The notes under the pieces: model-generated | Told to the model about the DNA's origin: nothing | Databases searched by the model: none | Seen by the model: only the letters and a program-made list of their open reading frames with translations | Origin: Diphasiastrum complanatum | Lineage: Eukaryota; Streptophyta; Lycopodiopsida; Lycopodiales; Lycopodiaceae | Reading direction: 5' to 3' | DNA: 64,000 bases | Assembly (NCBI GenBank): GCA_029204225.1 | Contig: CM055097.1 | Coordinates: 3,504,620 to 3,568,619, forward strand | In this document: positions 11,441 to 22,050 of the stretch, one piece after another | How the letters are laid out: each line of letters begins with the position of its first letter | How positions within the stretch are numbered: the first letter of the stretch is position 1 | Translations under genes and position numbers: made by a program

Positions 11441-11854
11441 AAAAAATAGAATGATAATCTCAATAGAGAGCAATTTAGCATAATCTCATAGTGTTGTTTA
11501 CAATGCAGATACCTCTCCTTTTATGGCAAGGAGGGTCTTCCATATGTGTCTACTAACTTATGAGACTAATCTGTTTCTAGCCTTTCAAGAACTTCTAACT
11601 TAGGATTTAGAACTTCAAATCTCTTAAATTAGAAAAACTAAAGATAAAATATTTCTAATCTTAAGTTTTCTAAGTCTAAGTTCTAAATCTAAGTTTAAGC
11701 TATTTTATTATTATTTAAGCTTCTACTCATGGACTTACAAAACACATGCCATGGCTTGAAGAATATTGGCAGATACTCATACGTGGTCTTACAAAACACA
11801 TTTCATGGAGTTTTATTTTTTTCTTTTCTTTGTGTTAGCACAGTTGCTAACACC

Positions 11855-11869
11855 ACTTTGAGAGGGAGT
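11855..11869 (+). other. Copia-1 polypurine tract
   Basis: ACTTTGAGAGGGAGT stands immediately 5' of the 3' LTR start, TGTAGAAC. This is the standard position and composition for the plus-strand primer of a copia element. The target site CCACT of the nested insertion overlaps its left edge. Confidence 0.85.
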
Positions 11870-12776
11870 TGTAGAACACTTAATCAGACAGATCTCGATT
11901 CTACTAAAAAAGCGCGTAGTTTACTTGACAAAGGATGAGAAAGAAATGAACACGATCTTGAAACATTTCTATTTGTGATCAACCTCGAAGGATTCACGAA
12001 ATTTATCTTGCAGTCAACTCGGTAGATTTGCGAAACAATTTTTTGCAATTGTAGAAGCTCGTGGTTTTCTTGTTGATGCTCGAAAGATTCGCGAACAGAA
12101 TCTTATCGCGAAATAATTGGTTTCTTGTTCAAACTTGAGATGTCGCAAACAATTCGCAAAATCTTCCTATTCTTCTTCAAACTCAAATCTGTCATCTGTC
12201 GCGAACAATTTGCGAAAGATGAAAATGTCGCGAAGAGACAAGTGTTGCGAATAATTCACGACACATGAAGCTGTGACGAAGAGATGGACTGTCGCGCGAA
12301 CAGAAATTATTCGACAGCATCTATTTAAATATCACTCGTCGTAAATGGTTAGATTTATTGTTATAGAGTTAAAAGACCAAAAGACTTGTAAATAAAAGGC
12401 CAAAAGACCTGTCTTGTAGCAATATAAATACATGTGCACTTCTCATTGTAACTAACTCTCAGACACTTAAAATGAAGAGATTCTCATACTCATTCAATCA
12501 GAGACACAACAGCGAGATAAGACAACAAGAGATGTATACTGATCTATATTCGAAAATGTAAATTTGTTTCTGATCAATAGTTTCGTTTGTCTAAACGTGT
12601 CTTAAGTTGTCTCTTAATTCTGCATATTATTTGCGCACACATATTCAATCAGAGCAAATATTGTTCTATTAGTACATAGATCAGATACAGACCCGATTGA
12701 AGACATTGATATTAATTTGATTTATTCAAACTTTCATCGTGTTCTCTGTGGAAGAATAATTACTATTTTTTCTACA
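11870..12776 (+). mobile_element. Copia-1 3' LTR (907 bp, complete)
   Basis: It starts TGTAGA and ends TCTACA, a perfect 6-bp inverted terminal pair, and is followed by CAATA, the target-site copy. The U3 region is rich in TCGCGAA-type motifs. TATAAATAC lies at about 12423-12431, within a conserved stretch also seen in the inverted 5' LTR. Confidence 0.9.
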
Positions 12777-13105
12777 CAATAGTACGAGAAATAAACTCTT
12801 TAAATCTCAAAATATGACATTAACGTGAGATTTTTTTTTTACACTCAATGTGTTTTAATTTGTATTTCAAATATGTATGTACACATGCTTATTAGATTTT
12901 TTGTAATGTGATGATGTGTTCCATTGAAGGGTTAATACATGATGTTGCTTAGATGAAATCACATTTGTTTCAAAGCTTCATGAGAATGAGATATTAGCTA
13001 GTCTTTACTCTTGTGGTTTATATTAGTGGTTTAGAGTTTGTGAGACATATTATGTTTTGTAAGTGTGTAATACACCTTGTTTGAAAAGAAACTGATACAT
13101 ATAAC

Positions 13106-13568
13106 ATTTTCAACTTTTGCAGAAGAAGGAACATAAGTTGGTTTCAAGGAAAAGAGCTGCAAGAGAGATCAAGAATATTATTGATAAGACAAATCACATG
13201 AATATTGATTTTGGATCATCATTGGCCTTAGATGATGCTCTTGTTGATGATGATAGTTCATCATTGCCTTGTGATTCAATCCATGTCTCCAAATCTCCAA
13301 AGCGTTCTTGCCACCCAACCACAAATATTCTAGATGTTGCACAGGAATCCTCCACGATACTCCGTGTGGATTCCACAAACTTTAGCACCCCTTAAAAAAA
13401 GGAAACACATCTTGGACGTATTATGACTAGTTTGAAAGATAACCGCAAGTTCCTATGTATTGTTGATATGTCAAACGACATTCTAAGTTCTTTGTCCGAC
13501 CTTCCTCTTCAACCTAGCTTGCAACCATTAGTAAAAAGTTTCATGCTTTTGCTATTTTTCATGGTTTA
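13106..13568 (+). pseudogene. unrecognised coding relic with one in-frame stop
   Basis: After a TTTTGCAG acceptor-like site, a frame runs from KKEHKLVSRKRAAREIKNII through an acidic stretch (LDDALVDDDSSSLP) to a TAA at 13393. It continues in the same frame (KKETHLGRIMTSLKDNRK, then FLCIVDMSNDILSSL) to a stop near 13568. A basic N-terminus followed by an acidic linker suggests a nuclear or DNA-binding protein, but I do not recognise the family. It lies just right of the Copia-1 target site, so with the exon-like stretches at 3357-3643 it may belong to the locus Copia-1 entered. Confidence 0.35.
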
Positions 13569-13824
13569 ATGTTCTTAAGGTTTTTGCATGAGATTAATGG
13601 CATTAGCAAATGAGCTACCTCCCTCTAACTCTCTTCTTCTAACTCTCTTCATTACTATTTTGGATGCTAGGTGTAGTTAGTGTTAGGATTGAAGGGTGGT
13701 AGAGTTAAGTGTGGGTTAGGAAGCAACTAAATAGGCAACTAAATATAGTTAGAGATCTATCCTAGTGGAATTAACCTTTTTTGACAGACAGAGGGCTGCT
13801 CAATCACTATTTCTACGACCCTAC

Positions 13825-14800
13825 AAGTGGCATTGTTGTCGAGGATAGTTACTACTAACTAGTTTAGTTTTTTTTTTAGTGTGGTTGAGGAAGTTTTGGG
13901 CTAGATTTGAGTGGATTTTTCTTGTTTTTTGAGTGTTTGGAGGAGGTGTTTGGAGGTAGTGGAGGAGGTGTTTGGAGGTAGTGGAGACCTGAGACAGCCT
14001 CTAAGGGCTTGACACATCAGCACCTATACCAAAAACCCATTTAAAAAAAAAACCATAAATTTGTATTTTTGAAGGGAAAAGTTAGAAAAAATACCATCAG
14101 ACTGGAAACCAACTATCACATGACTAGCAGTAGCCTAAGGACATTGTCCCAGTCCTGCATAGAAGCCTGTGAGAGTTACTTCCCAGCAGATTTTCAGAAA
14201 ACTGAAAAAATCCAAAAAAAATTCAAAAAACACTTGTAAAAACAAAACAAAAAAACACAAAACTGCTCAGTAACCCTCGCCACTCTTACTGAAGTTAGAT
14301 CTTTTTGAGACAAGCCCAGCCAGCAATCAAGTGGCACGACATTCCACCCCAACAACCTGAGCAATAGTAGTAGTATGGCCCAGATGAGCCGTACGTCGAT
14401 GCAGCCATCAATACTTTTTTACATACACTGCTCAACAACAACACCAAGGTGGAAGAATTTACAGTTGCTACGGATGAGGAGGGCATAGAATCGTAGAATG
14501 TCCTCACAAGGACATGTACACACCCTTATGCCGAGAGTGTGGCTACGGGTATTGCTACAAGAATTGTCCACTAAGACCTGGAGCCAGTGCACCATTGAAT
14601 TTAGTTACACTACAATCAGCATCCACTCCCGCTCCAGGGAGGTTGCCACAAAATTCTCCTATTCCCCATATTTCGGTGCTAGCAGTCACACGAGCACAAA
14701 AGCGGAAGGGAGTGGCACCATCACCACCACCATCAGATATAAATTTCAGTACCAACATGAGTAAATTATCTTTTCATTCTCATTTTATGTGAAGAATTCA
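13825..14800 (+). mobile_element. gypsy leader and gag fragment (Gypsy-1-like)
   Basis: A primer-site-like stretch TGGCATTGTTGTCGAGGA (13828-13845) follows CTACA. It resembles the TGGCRCCGTTGCCGGGGA site of Tat/Athila-type gypsy elements and the site at 38955. The leader that follows (GAGTGGATTTTTCTTG, CCCAGCAGATTT) parallels 39090-39380. From about 14420, a broken frame gives the gag C-terminal zinc knuckles, including CRECGYGYCYKNCP (~14530), the counterpart of CDCGYGHCYKDCP in Gypsy-1 (~41500-41530). The similarity ends near 14760. Confidence 0.65.
13939..13982. repeat. 22-bp tandem duplication, purine-rich
   Basis: GGAGGAGGTGTTTGGAGGTAGT occurs twice back to back in the leader of the gypsy fragment. 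Confidence 0.8.
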
Positions 14801-15660
14801 TCTCTTTTGATTCTACGTCCATCTCATATGTATTTCTCAAAATATCTTGATTTCTAGTGTGTAGAATGTCATTTTTGTTGTTGATCTTGCATCCACACGT
14901 GTGAAGGACAGTAAGCTGTTGTTGTTGTATGAAAAGAGACAATAACTTACTGTCTAAGTGCTTATGATCAGATCTTAGTGATTTGTGCAATTCTAGCATT
15001 TTTATAGTGATGATTTCTATCTTGTAGCTAAATCTAGATGTGCACCCAAACTAGGCCAACATCTTGTTGATCCACTAAGTGCATTTTGGATCTAATTTTT
15101 ATACATGGTATTAAAGCAGGTTACAGGAAAAAGTTGGAGTATTTGCCAAATATAGATGTGGATTTGAGAGCAGCATACATTCTATGTGGATTTGGAGGTG
15201 TTTCCAGTTCAAATCTTGTATTTTCAAGTATAGAAAGTGGATCTTTGTGATTCTACCATCATTTTAGGTCAAATAACTTGGAGTAGGCCAATTTTTTAAA
15301 GCACTTACTAAAATTTGGAGAAAAAAATTGCTCATGGTTGTGGCTGTTACATTCTACTAGATGATGTATCAAGATTCTAGCTTTTGCATATAATTTTTGC
15401 TTGATTCAATATTTTGCATTTTTGGAATAACCCTAAATTTGATAGGATCTCTTGGGTTTAAGTTGCTGGACTTTTTTAAGAGTGTGTTTCAATCTTAGGC
15501 GTTAGCAAAATTTTATCATATTGTGTTTAGATCTATTGTGATAAAAAAATCAACATTCTATATGCTAGGATTTGCTAGAAGAGAGATTGTTTCCAAATCT
15601 TTGTGATTTCTTCTTGAGTTTCATTTGTTTATTTTCAAGAGAGTGCAAAGTGATTAAAAC
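14800..15660. other. AT-rich stretch, possible LTR edge
   Basis: No coding sequence is recognised. ATGGTATTAAAGCAGG at about 15105 resembles a copia primer site (TGGTATCAGAGC) with changes, hinting at an LTR ending near 15103. No second copy supports it. Confidence 0.25.
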
Positions 15661-16592
15661 AGATTCAAAGAGAAGATCAATCATTGCAACATGACAACCT
15701 CAAGTGGCTTCTGAAGAAACAAAGTGTTTCAAGCCACAAAGCTTTGTTAGCTTTCGAACTCAAGTCTACGGAAACACAAGGGAGCAGCCCAGACATGAAC
15801 ACTGGAGCTTCGAGGACTGAAGACCCGAAGACAATGATAAAATGTTCGCTAGCTGAAGACCATTTGAATGCAAAGGAAAAACGTTCGTAGACCCAAGGCA
15901 ACCTGCTGGCAAGGCCAAAGAGGGAGAAGAAGACACGAAGATCCAAGAGGCGGCGGATTTCCACGCGTCCAAGTACAAAGGAGATCGCGAAAGTACCAGG
16001 AGAACGTCATCTTTCAGAGACTGACAAGATACCGTTGGAATGTGCTTGATTAGCCGTTCTTGTATTCTCCTGATCAACTAATCATGTCCTCCTCTCTATA
16101 AACATGAAGATCGTAATTACTGATTATCTAGATGCAAGAAATCAGATTGGTAGTATACCAATATAAACTGAGCACTCTGAAGCATGCTAACGTTCAAGAA
16201 GTCCGCTAGTAAGTGCGACAAGTTTTTGATTCACGAAAGACAGAATCTTTCGCGCCGATGCACTGTTTGGTCACAACAACGTTTAAAAAATTCTCTGATA
16301 ATGCAATAGATGTCTTTATGCAGAAGAGTTTCTTGTCTTGAACATGATCGAATGTTTCATTGTCTGATAGTTGCATGTTTGTAATCCGCTAGTTTAATCT
16401 TATTTTGCACACTGGTTTTGTCTTGTTGAATGCATGAACAAATTACACATAAAATGTTACTCACCTTGGAAGATTGTCAATAGTGGTAGCAGAGTGAAAT
16501 AATTTGTGTCTGGATATCAATTGTGTTTGACCCGTTTTTTCCAACAATGGTATAAATCAAAACAGAGATTCCCCAACAATGGTATCAAAGCC
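15660..16592 (+). mobile_element. probable LTR followed by a copia-type primer site
   Basis: TGGTATCAAAGCC at 16580-16592 follows CCCCAACAA, the usual LTR-end plus tRNA-Met primer-site arrangement. A similar TGGTAGCAGAG sits at 16484. CTCTCTATAAACATG at about 16092 is a candidate TATA box. The upstream 15680-16060 is less AT-rich and carries short frames with no known domain. The left border cannot be set because no second copy is in the window. Confidence 0.4.
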
Positions 16593-16619
16593 TCAAAAAA
16601 GGGCTCATATCCAGACCAG

Positions 16620-17166
16620 ATATAGCTAAAGAACTATCAGATCAATGGTAGCTAAACTGTGACTCCAATTTATGATATTAGTAGATTCAACATAATGACA
16701 TTTTTCGTGGGTGGACTGGTATGGCTCAAACACTGAATTAGTGGTAGAGGATCCCTCGTCATGAATTCGTGCGGGTTTGAGTTTTTCAGATGAATCGATG
16801 GTAACAGAATTGTCTCGATTTCCAAAGGTGACTCGGCCTTTGCTCCAGTCGTGAATGACTCTTTGGGTCAAAATTCGTGGAGGTGATAGAATGGAAAATC
16901 AGTGTCTGTTATGGCTGCAGACGAATTCTGATATACTTGTTCGGTTGAAAAAAAATGTCACTTGGGTCATTTCTTTCAAAGAAAATGCCCAAGTTGACAC
17001 TTTTGTTGCTTCTCCCCGGCTTGATAGGTTGCTCCGCAGCGCGTTGAGGACCTGGAGAGAAGTCTCGTGTTGTGGTGTGAAGGTAAAAAACAAGCAAGCA
17101 TACACACAAACACGAAAGCGAAAACACGATAGGAAACGAAAGCTAGGTTGAAAAAATCTTAACAAG
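16620..17166 (-). pseudogene. internal leader and short frames of a minus-strand gypsy element
   Basis: It lies immediately downstream, in the minus direction, of the primer site at 17167-17180. Two short frames exist (16626-16871 and 16899-17165). The first reads MTQRVIHDWSKGRVTFGNR and later HDEGSSTTNSVFEPYQSTHE, acidic/polar and without a recognised domain. Probably 5' leader and the beginning of a gag-like frame. Confidence 0.3.
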
Positions 17167-17545
17167 CAGCAATGGCGCCAATGTTAGCAATTGTGCAAAC
17201 ACATAGAAAATATAAAAAAAGAAATAAAACTCCGTGACATGTGTTTTGTAAGTTCATGTATGAGTATCTGTCAACAAACTTTTACCACGGCATGTGTTTT
17301 GTAAGTCCATGAGTAGAAGCTTAAAATAATAAAATAAATTAAACTTAGAATTAGAACTTAGACTTAAGAAACTTAAGCTTATAAATATTTGTCTTAAGTT
17401 ATCTTAAGTTTCAAAGTCAGAAACTTTTAAAAGTTCTAAGTCCTAAGTTAAAGGTTCTAGAATGGCTAGTTTTAAACTAATCCCATAAGTTAGTGGATAC
17501 TTATGGAATTAGTTTAAAACCCTCCTTGCTATAAAAGGGCCACCT
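17167..17545 (-). mobile_element. gypsy LTR 3' portion with TGGCGCC primer site
   Basis: Positions 17182-17545 read on the minus strand match 11490-11852, including two CTTACAAAACACAT blocks and the TTGCTAACA end. The end is followed on the minus strand by TTGGCGCCATTGCTGCTT (17181-17164), which resembles the Athila/Tat-type primer site. This identifies the unit nested in Copia-1 as a gypsy-family LTR. The 5' part of this LTR is missing or diverged beyond 17545. Confidence 0.7.
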
Positions 17546-17760
17546 CCTCTTCCACAAGATCGCCTTCATCGAAGTATTCAAGTGCATCTACATCGATGAA
17601 GCAATCTTGCTTTAGAGCAGAGGAGTCTTCTACCTTCTCTTTGGCCTTTGGACTTTCCTAGACTTCCGTAGCAATTTGAGCTGTCTGACCTTGATCTTCT
17701 CTTGTTTCTTGGTCAAGATTGGTTGCATCAGTCTCTTTAGCCTTGTTGTCATGAGTGGGG
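17545..17760 (-). pseudogene. short acidic coding relic between two LTRs
   Basis: The minus-strand frame gives NPTHDNKAKETDATNLDQET, a stop, then KVEDSSALKQDCFIDVDALE and YFDEGDLVEEEV. Composition looks coding (acidic, Lys-rich), but it is not assigned to any family. Confidence 0.25.
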
Positions 17761-18013
17761 TTCAAGGTCCCTATGCAGGTCGACTATAAATAGGTCTCAT
17801 CTCTTCATGCAGCCCTCCTGCCTATATCCGCCACACAGACATGCAATACTCCATATGTCTCAATTAGAGTGTCTGGGTCCTCTCAAGGTTATTAGTCACA
17901 AACTGGCCTTGACATGGAATTAAATCATGGCGTGACCAACAATCTCAAATACTGGAGGGTCGGACTACCATATTAGGACTATTTCAGGTCCTTAACCGAA
18001 TATGGCCATGACA
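17760..18013 (-). mobile_element. 3' LTR (truncated) of the long minus-strand element
   Basis: The minus-strand start is TGTCATGGCC at 18013. Positions 17770-17975 match 28090-28283 in the same orientation at roughly 95%, including CCTGCCTATATCCG(C/T)CACACAGA. It is preceded on the minus strand by a purine tract. The LTR is cut off at about 17760, where an unrelated sequence starts. Confidence 0.75.
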
Positions 18014-18026
18014 TTCTTCCCTCCTT
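18014..18026 (-). other. polypurine tract of the long minus-strand element
   Basis: Minus-strand AAGGAGGGAAGAA lies directly before TGTCATGGCC, as expected for plus-strand priming of an LTR element. It fixes the orientation of the element and the exact start of its 3' LTR. Confidence 0.8.
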
Positions 18027-18954
18027 AAACTACTTCTATCCTTAGAAGCTCCTCAAAACAGGAAAGAATTGATGGAACAATTCCTTTAACTTTCAATATC
18101 GACCGAGGAAATCATTATTCTTAGTCTGACTTCCATATCAAACAAGTACTCAAAGATAAACTTATTTCCAGTCGTTAATCTCTGTTCTAGAGTACGACTC
18201 GAGTTTGAAAAGTACACTAAGCAGTAAATTTATCAACTAGGTTACACTCAACTCAAGTTAGTAACATCACCTTCATGTAAAACACTTACATGTACCACTG
18301 AGTGAAATATTACCTAACTTAGGAGATTAAAGTTAAAGAAAAAAAATGATAATTACAGTTTGAAATCATCCACAAACTCTGGCAGACAATTCATGAAAAG
18401 CTTCCAAGTACAACTATCCTTAGAATCCAATTCTAAGATATGATATTTCATTCAATTAGAATCTCTAGAAGAATTATTAAGATATAGAATGATTAAAACT
18501 CAACTCTAAGTATCCCAGATACTCTTTTGAGTTAAATGCTCCTGTTTCTAGCACCAAATGCAAGAAAATAACATTCATTCATCTTAATAGACTTATCTGT
18601 CTCCTATAAAACTAGAGATCCAATCAAAAGAAAAAATGTACTCAAACCTCTACAGACCATTAACTGTAGCAGAATAACATCCACTAGATAAATTGAATTC
18701 TCTACAATAAAATACTTATCTTGTGAGAATGTCTGTGACATCAAATAGGTTCTCAATAATACTAGAGTAGAGAAAGTAAAAACACTAGTCTGGATTTTTA
18801 CTCAATTAATAAACCAAGATTTAATTGTCACACTTAAGAATCCTCACAATTCCTTATAATCCACTAACAACAATAAGTAACTATTTATGATCCATCAACT
18901 ATAAATATTTAGATTCGTATGATTCGTCAATCATAATTTTCTGGAATCCAAAAT

Positions 18955-19560
18955 TGTACTTAATCATTCACAAGATACTGGAGTATATGTTCCACATAAC
19001 TCAAGAAAAGTAAGAATCATTTCAAAATCTTTCCACTAAAAAAATACTGGATTTAGGAATATTCTTCAATAAGGATTCTTTAACTGAAGTGCAAGACTCA
19101 AGTTCTATAGCCACTAGTAATTAAAGACTGAAAGCATACCAAAAATGACAATCATCTTCAACTACAAAAAACTTTAGATTACAATCTAGAATCAAATCTA
19201 GATACCCAAAGTCCTGCTGAATATCAATTCTGATATTGTTTTTTGATTGATTATGATTTGTTATCCAATTGAGCTCTCTGGGATACAATCACTTATGAGC
19301 TGAGTCTATTCCTTAACTAAGGAATACTCTATTCCAAGAATACTGTATATCCAATGCACATTATTTCAACTAATGAACCCAAATGAATCACTAATCATGC
19401 GTCTTACAAGCAATATAAATCAAAACCATCAGTTTTTGGTGAATCCACATCACACTGATTGTTTTACCAATTAACTTCACTCTAGAGTAATTAACTACTC
19501 AAGTTAATTGCCAATGATTCAGAAATCTCAAATGTCTATTTGCAGATCTTAATTATATTA
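18955..19560 (-). repeat. inverted partner of 1-610
   Basis: See the entry at 1-610. In this copy the repeat is internal to the long minus-strand element. Small indels separate the copies, but blocks of 20-45 bp are nearly identical. Confidence 0.75.
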
Positions 19561-22050
19561 GCATAACACCCCATTTAGATCCTTATCCAAATCATTTATT
19601 AGTTAACCCATAAATCTTCCATAGAAAGATCCGTTAACTCTGCAAGTATCTGTTAAAACAATACCTGATCATATGTCTATGTTTATCGACTAGGTTAAGT
19701 GCACCAAATAACTCTAGTAACCAGGAATATACAGTAGATTCATACAAGATTAATACTGCACATATGTGAATAATCTCACTATGGTCTCGTACATAAACAC
19801 ATTTTTATCTGGCGGATTCCTCCAGAACCCACATATGTTACTCACATATCTCACTGAGATCTTGTAACTCAACTACAAAAGATTTTATATTTCTCATGAA
19901 TAAATAACATATCTGGAAAATCTCTGAGACGAATTATAATCCCTCTCAACAGTTTTCTAATTCCACTAAACTCTAATTACATAATATCTCCCACTAAATC
20001 AACCTCTCTTTGATCCTAGTACTTAAACTAAGATTAGGTTGACCCAATATAGAACTCTCAGACTTAAATTCTGATCAAACTTACTTCTATTCCAATTAAA
20101 ATGGAATTAGTAACCTTTGACCTTTTACTGCACTAATTATAAATAATGATTCGAATTTCAAACCTGTTCTAGTTCCAGATTGTCCACACAATTTCTAGAG
20201 AATTCTTCTTATTCAAAAAGTTCCAATTAGGTATCTTACTCTGAATCTATCCGAAATTACTTTCAGACCAAATCTCAATTCTATATCACAGTTGGTTCTC
20301 TTCCAAAAACTATGCAACCTACAAATTCCCAAATAAAATTTTATCCCATCACTTCACCCCTCCTTTTAAAAAAATTAACAATTTCAATAAATGTTAACTG
20401 GAAAGAAGATATATGAAAATATTTAAATTTAAGAAAAGTCAATAATAAGTGCTTCCACAAAAAAATTCACTCTATTACAAACAGAACTTTTCCTTCAAAT
20501 ATTTTCAACCCGAGTGATAGAAACTACCATTCCATCGAAATCCATTTACGCACAAAGAGATATTCTAGGTTTTACTTTAGCCTTAAAATTTATCTAAATT
20601 CCAAGTCTATTCACACAAGTAGTAATTTATATGACATAATAGTCTTTTAGAATAATAACTTCATTCTGGAAAGAGTCATATAAACCAGTCTGATGTCCTA
20701 TATTCGAGAAATTACTAAGAAGTAAAGGATTAATTAAGAAAGCGGGAAATAGATTTGAGGGCTTCTGATTTTGTAAATAATGAGATACCACATTGGGATC
20801 TAGATTAAACCTCAAAAATTTTCAAAATACCCCACATTTGATCAAACGGTTTTATTTTTCCCATATCGCGACTAGGTACTAAAACACACCATTGATCATC
20901 AGATCTTTACAGTCCTAGAATTCTCTTTCCAAAATTACTGATGTCCCATACCATCAGCTTTTTCTTCCAGAAAACCCTTAACCACCTTATCTGATATTCT
21001 AGAGATCCATTGATCATCTAGCTGTCCTATAATCCATATAGGATATTATCTCTTGCTCTTAGCATTGGAGAATCCATTTATTTGGATGACTTGCATGTCT
21101 ATCAGATGGATACGACAATCCACACCTGATCTTGTGATCTAAACAGAAGAATTAACATGGTTCAATATTACATTCTGATCCTTTCTAGTTAATGATAAGC
21201 TTCGAGTCCCCCTGGATCCGAGAGCATTAACTCTAGGGACAAGCTTCTATCAATTAACAGATCCTATGTAATCCATGTATCAGATTCTACTTCTAGCATC
21301 ACAATTGACATCCAAAACTGCAGATACCTCAATGGTTACAAAGATATAAGTTATGAATTCAACTACATGAATTCTATATAGGAAACGATATTAAGCAATT
21401 ATTTACTGGGATTTACCTAAAATCCTAAATGTGAAATACATTTCCCGATCACACTTACTACCACTGATGTCTACTCTTATTCCCTGCTTAGAATTTTCAG
21501 TTCCCTGAAAATCTATTTCAGCTAAGGTACTAAGAAGACGTAACGACATTAGTGAATGTTTAAAATCAATTACTGTAGGAAAAAAGTCTGAAACAATTTC
21601 ATTTCTATCCTATACCTGGGTTGAATAATTGATATACCAAAAATCATCTACTAGTATGAAAACACTACTAGTCTGATCTTTTGAATATAATTCACCATAG
21701 GATTTAACTGGAAATGAAATCAGTTTTTTATTAATTCATATTATTACGATTTTTTTAATAAAATTGGACTGTTCTCTCTTTTCACTTACTGGCTTAAGAA
21801 TTACTTCGTTAGAGTTATCTGTAATTAATGTGAAATAACATTTGGATTTGAGTACTTTTAACACTATATTCACTCCAAATAATTTTGTCGAATAAAGAAT
21901 TACCTCCAAATACCATGAATTTTTCTCCATTAATTAATTAACAACTATTTGTTAGCCGATATTTTCGCACAAAAAATCAGGCTAATATTGAAGTTTAAGT
22001 TCACAATAATTGAAAAAACCGGCATGTAAAACCTGGTTATTAGAGAAAAA
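19560..22050. other. AT-rich, non-coding internal region
   Basis: No frame over 70 codons and no protein motif. Composition is strongly AT-rich with many AATTC/GAATT steps. A 71-nt imperfect hairpin lies at 21188-21258: AGTCCC and GGGAC flank the loop, and the arms include GTTAATGATAAGCTT and AAGCTTCTATCAATTAAC. Confidence 0.5.

Larger units (their letters stand above)
8675..11852 (+). mobile_element. LTR unit inserted in Copia-1, itself interrupted (TSD CCACT)
   Basis: The insertion begins TGTTGGAAG and ends TTGCTAACA, flanked by identical CCACT at 8670-8674 and 11853-11857. Removing it brings Copia-1 RNase H against its TTTGAGAGGGAGT purine tract. Three parts match other copies in the window: a CCACTTTTTAAGTTT patch (8752-8766, also near 33151), 11200-11440 (also 33230-33475) and 11490-11852 (also 17182-17545, inverted). 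At 33.15-33.48 kb the first two patches lie about 75 bp apart, whereas here they are 2.4 kb apart, so the middle is a further insertion. It is most simply a solo LTR of a gypsy family, since the 17.18-kb copy is followed by a TGGCGCC primer site. Confidence 0.75.
3766..12776 (+). mobile_element. Copia-1: Ty1/copia element with inverted 5' third and nested insertions
   Basis: The parts are inverted protease-gag-5' LTR (3766-5707, minus), integrase-RT-RNase H (5828-8669, plus), purine tract (11855-11869) and 3' LTR (11870-12776). The 5 bp outside the inverted LTR (5708-5712, TATTG) are the reverse complement of the 5 bp after the 3' LTR (12777-12781, CAATA). This is the target-site duplication, with one copy flipped. 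The protease fragment ends at LLSVAKL exactly where the plus fragment resumes at KLDTGMSVTF, so the two halves complement each other without overlap. The segment 5713-5827 is then inverted left flank. Element 8675-11852 is a later insertion. Confidence 0.85.
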
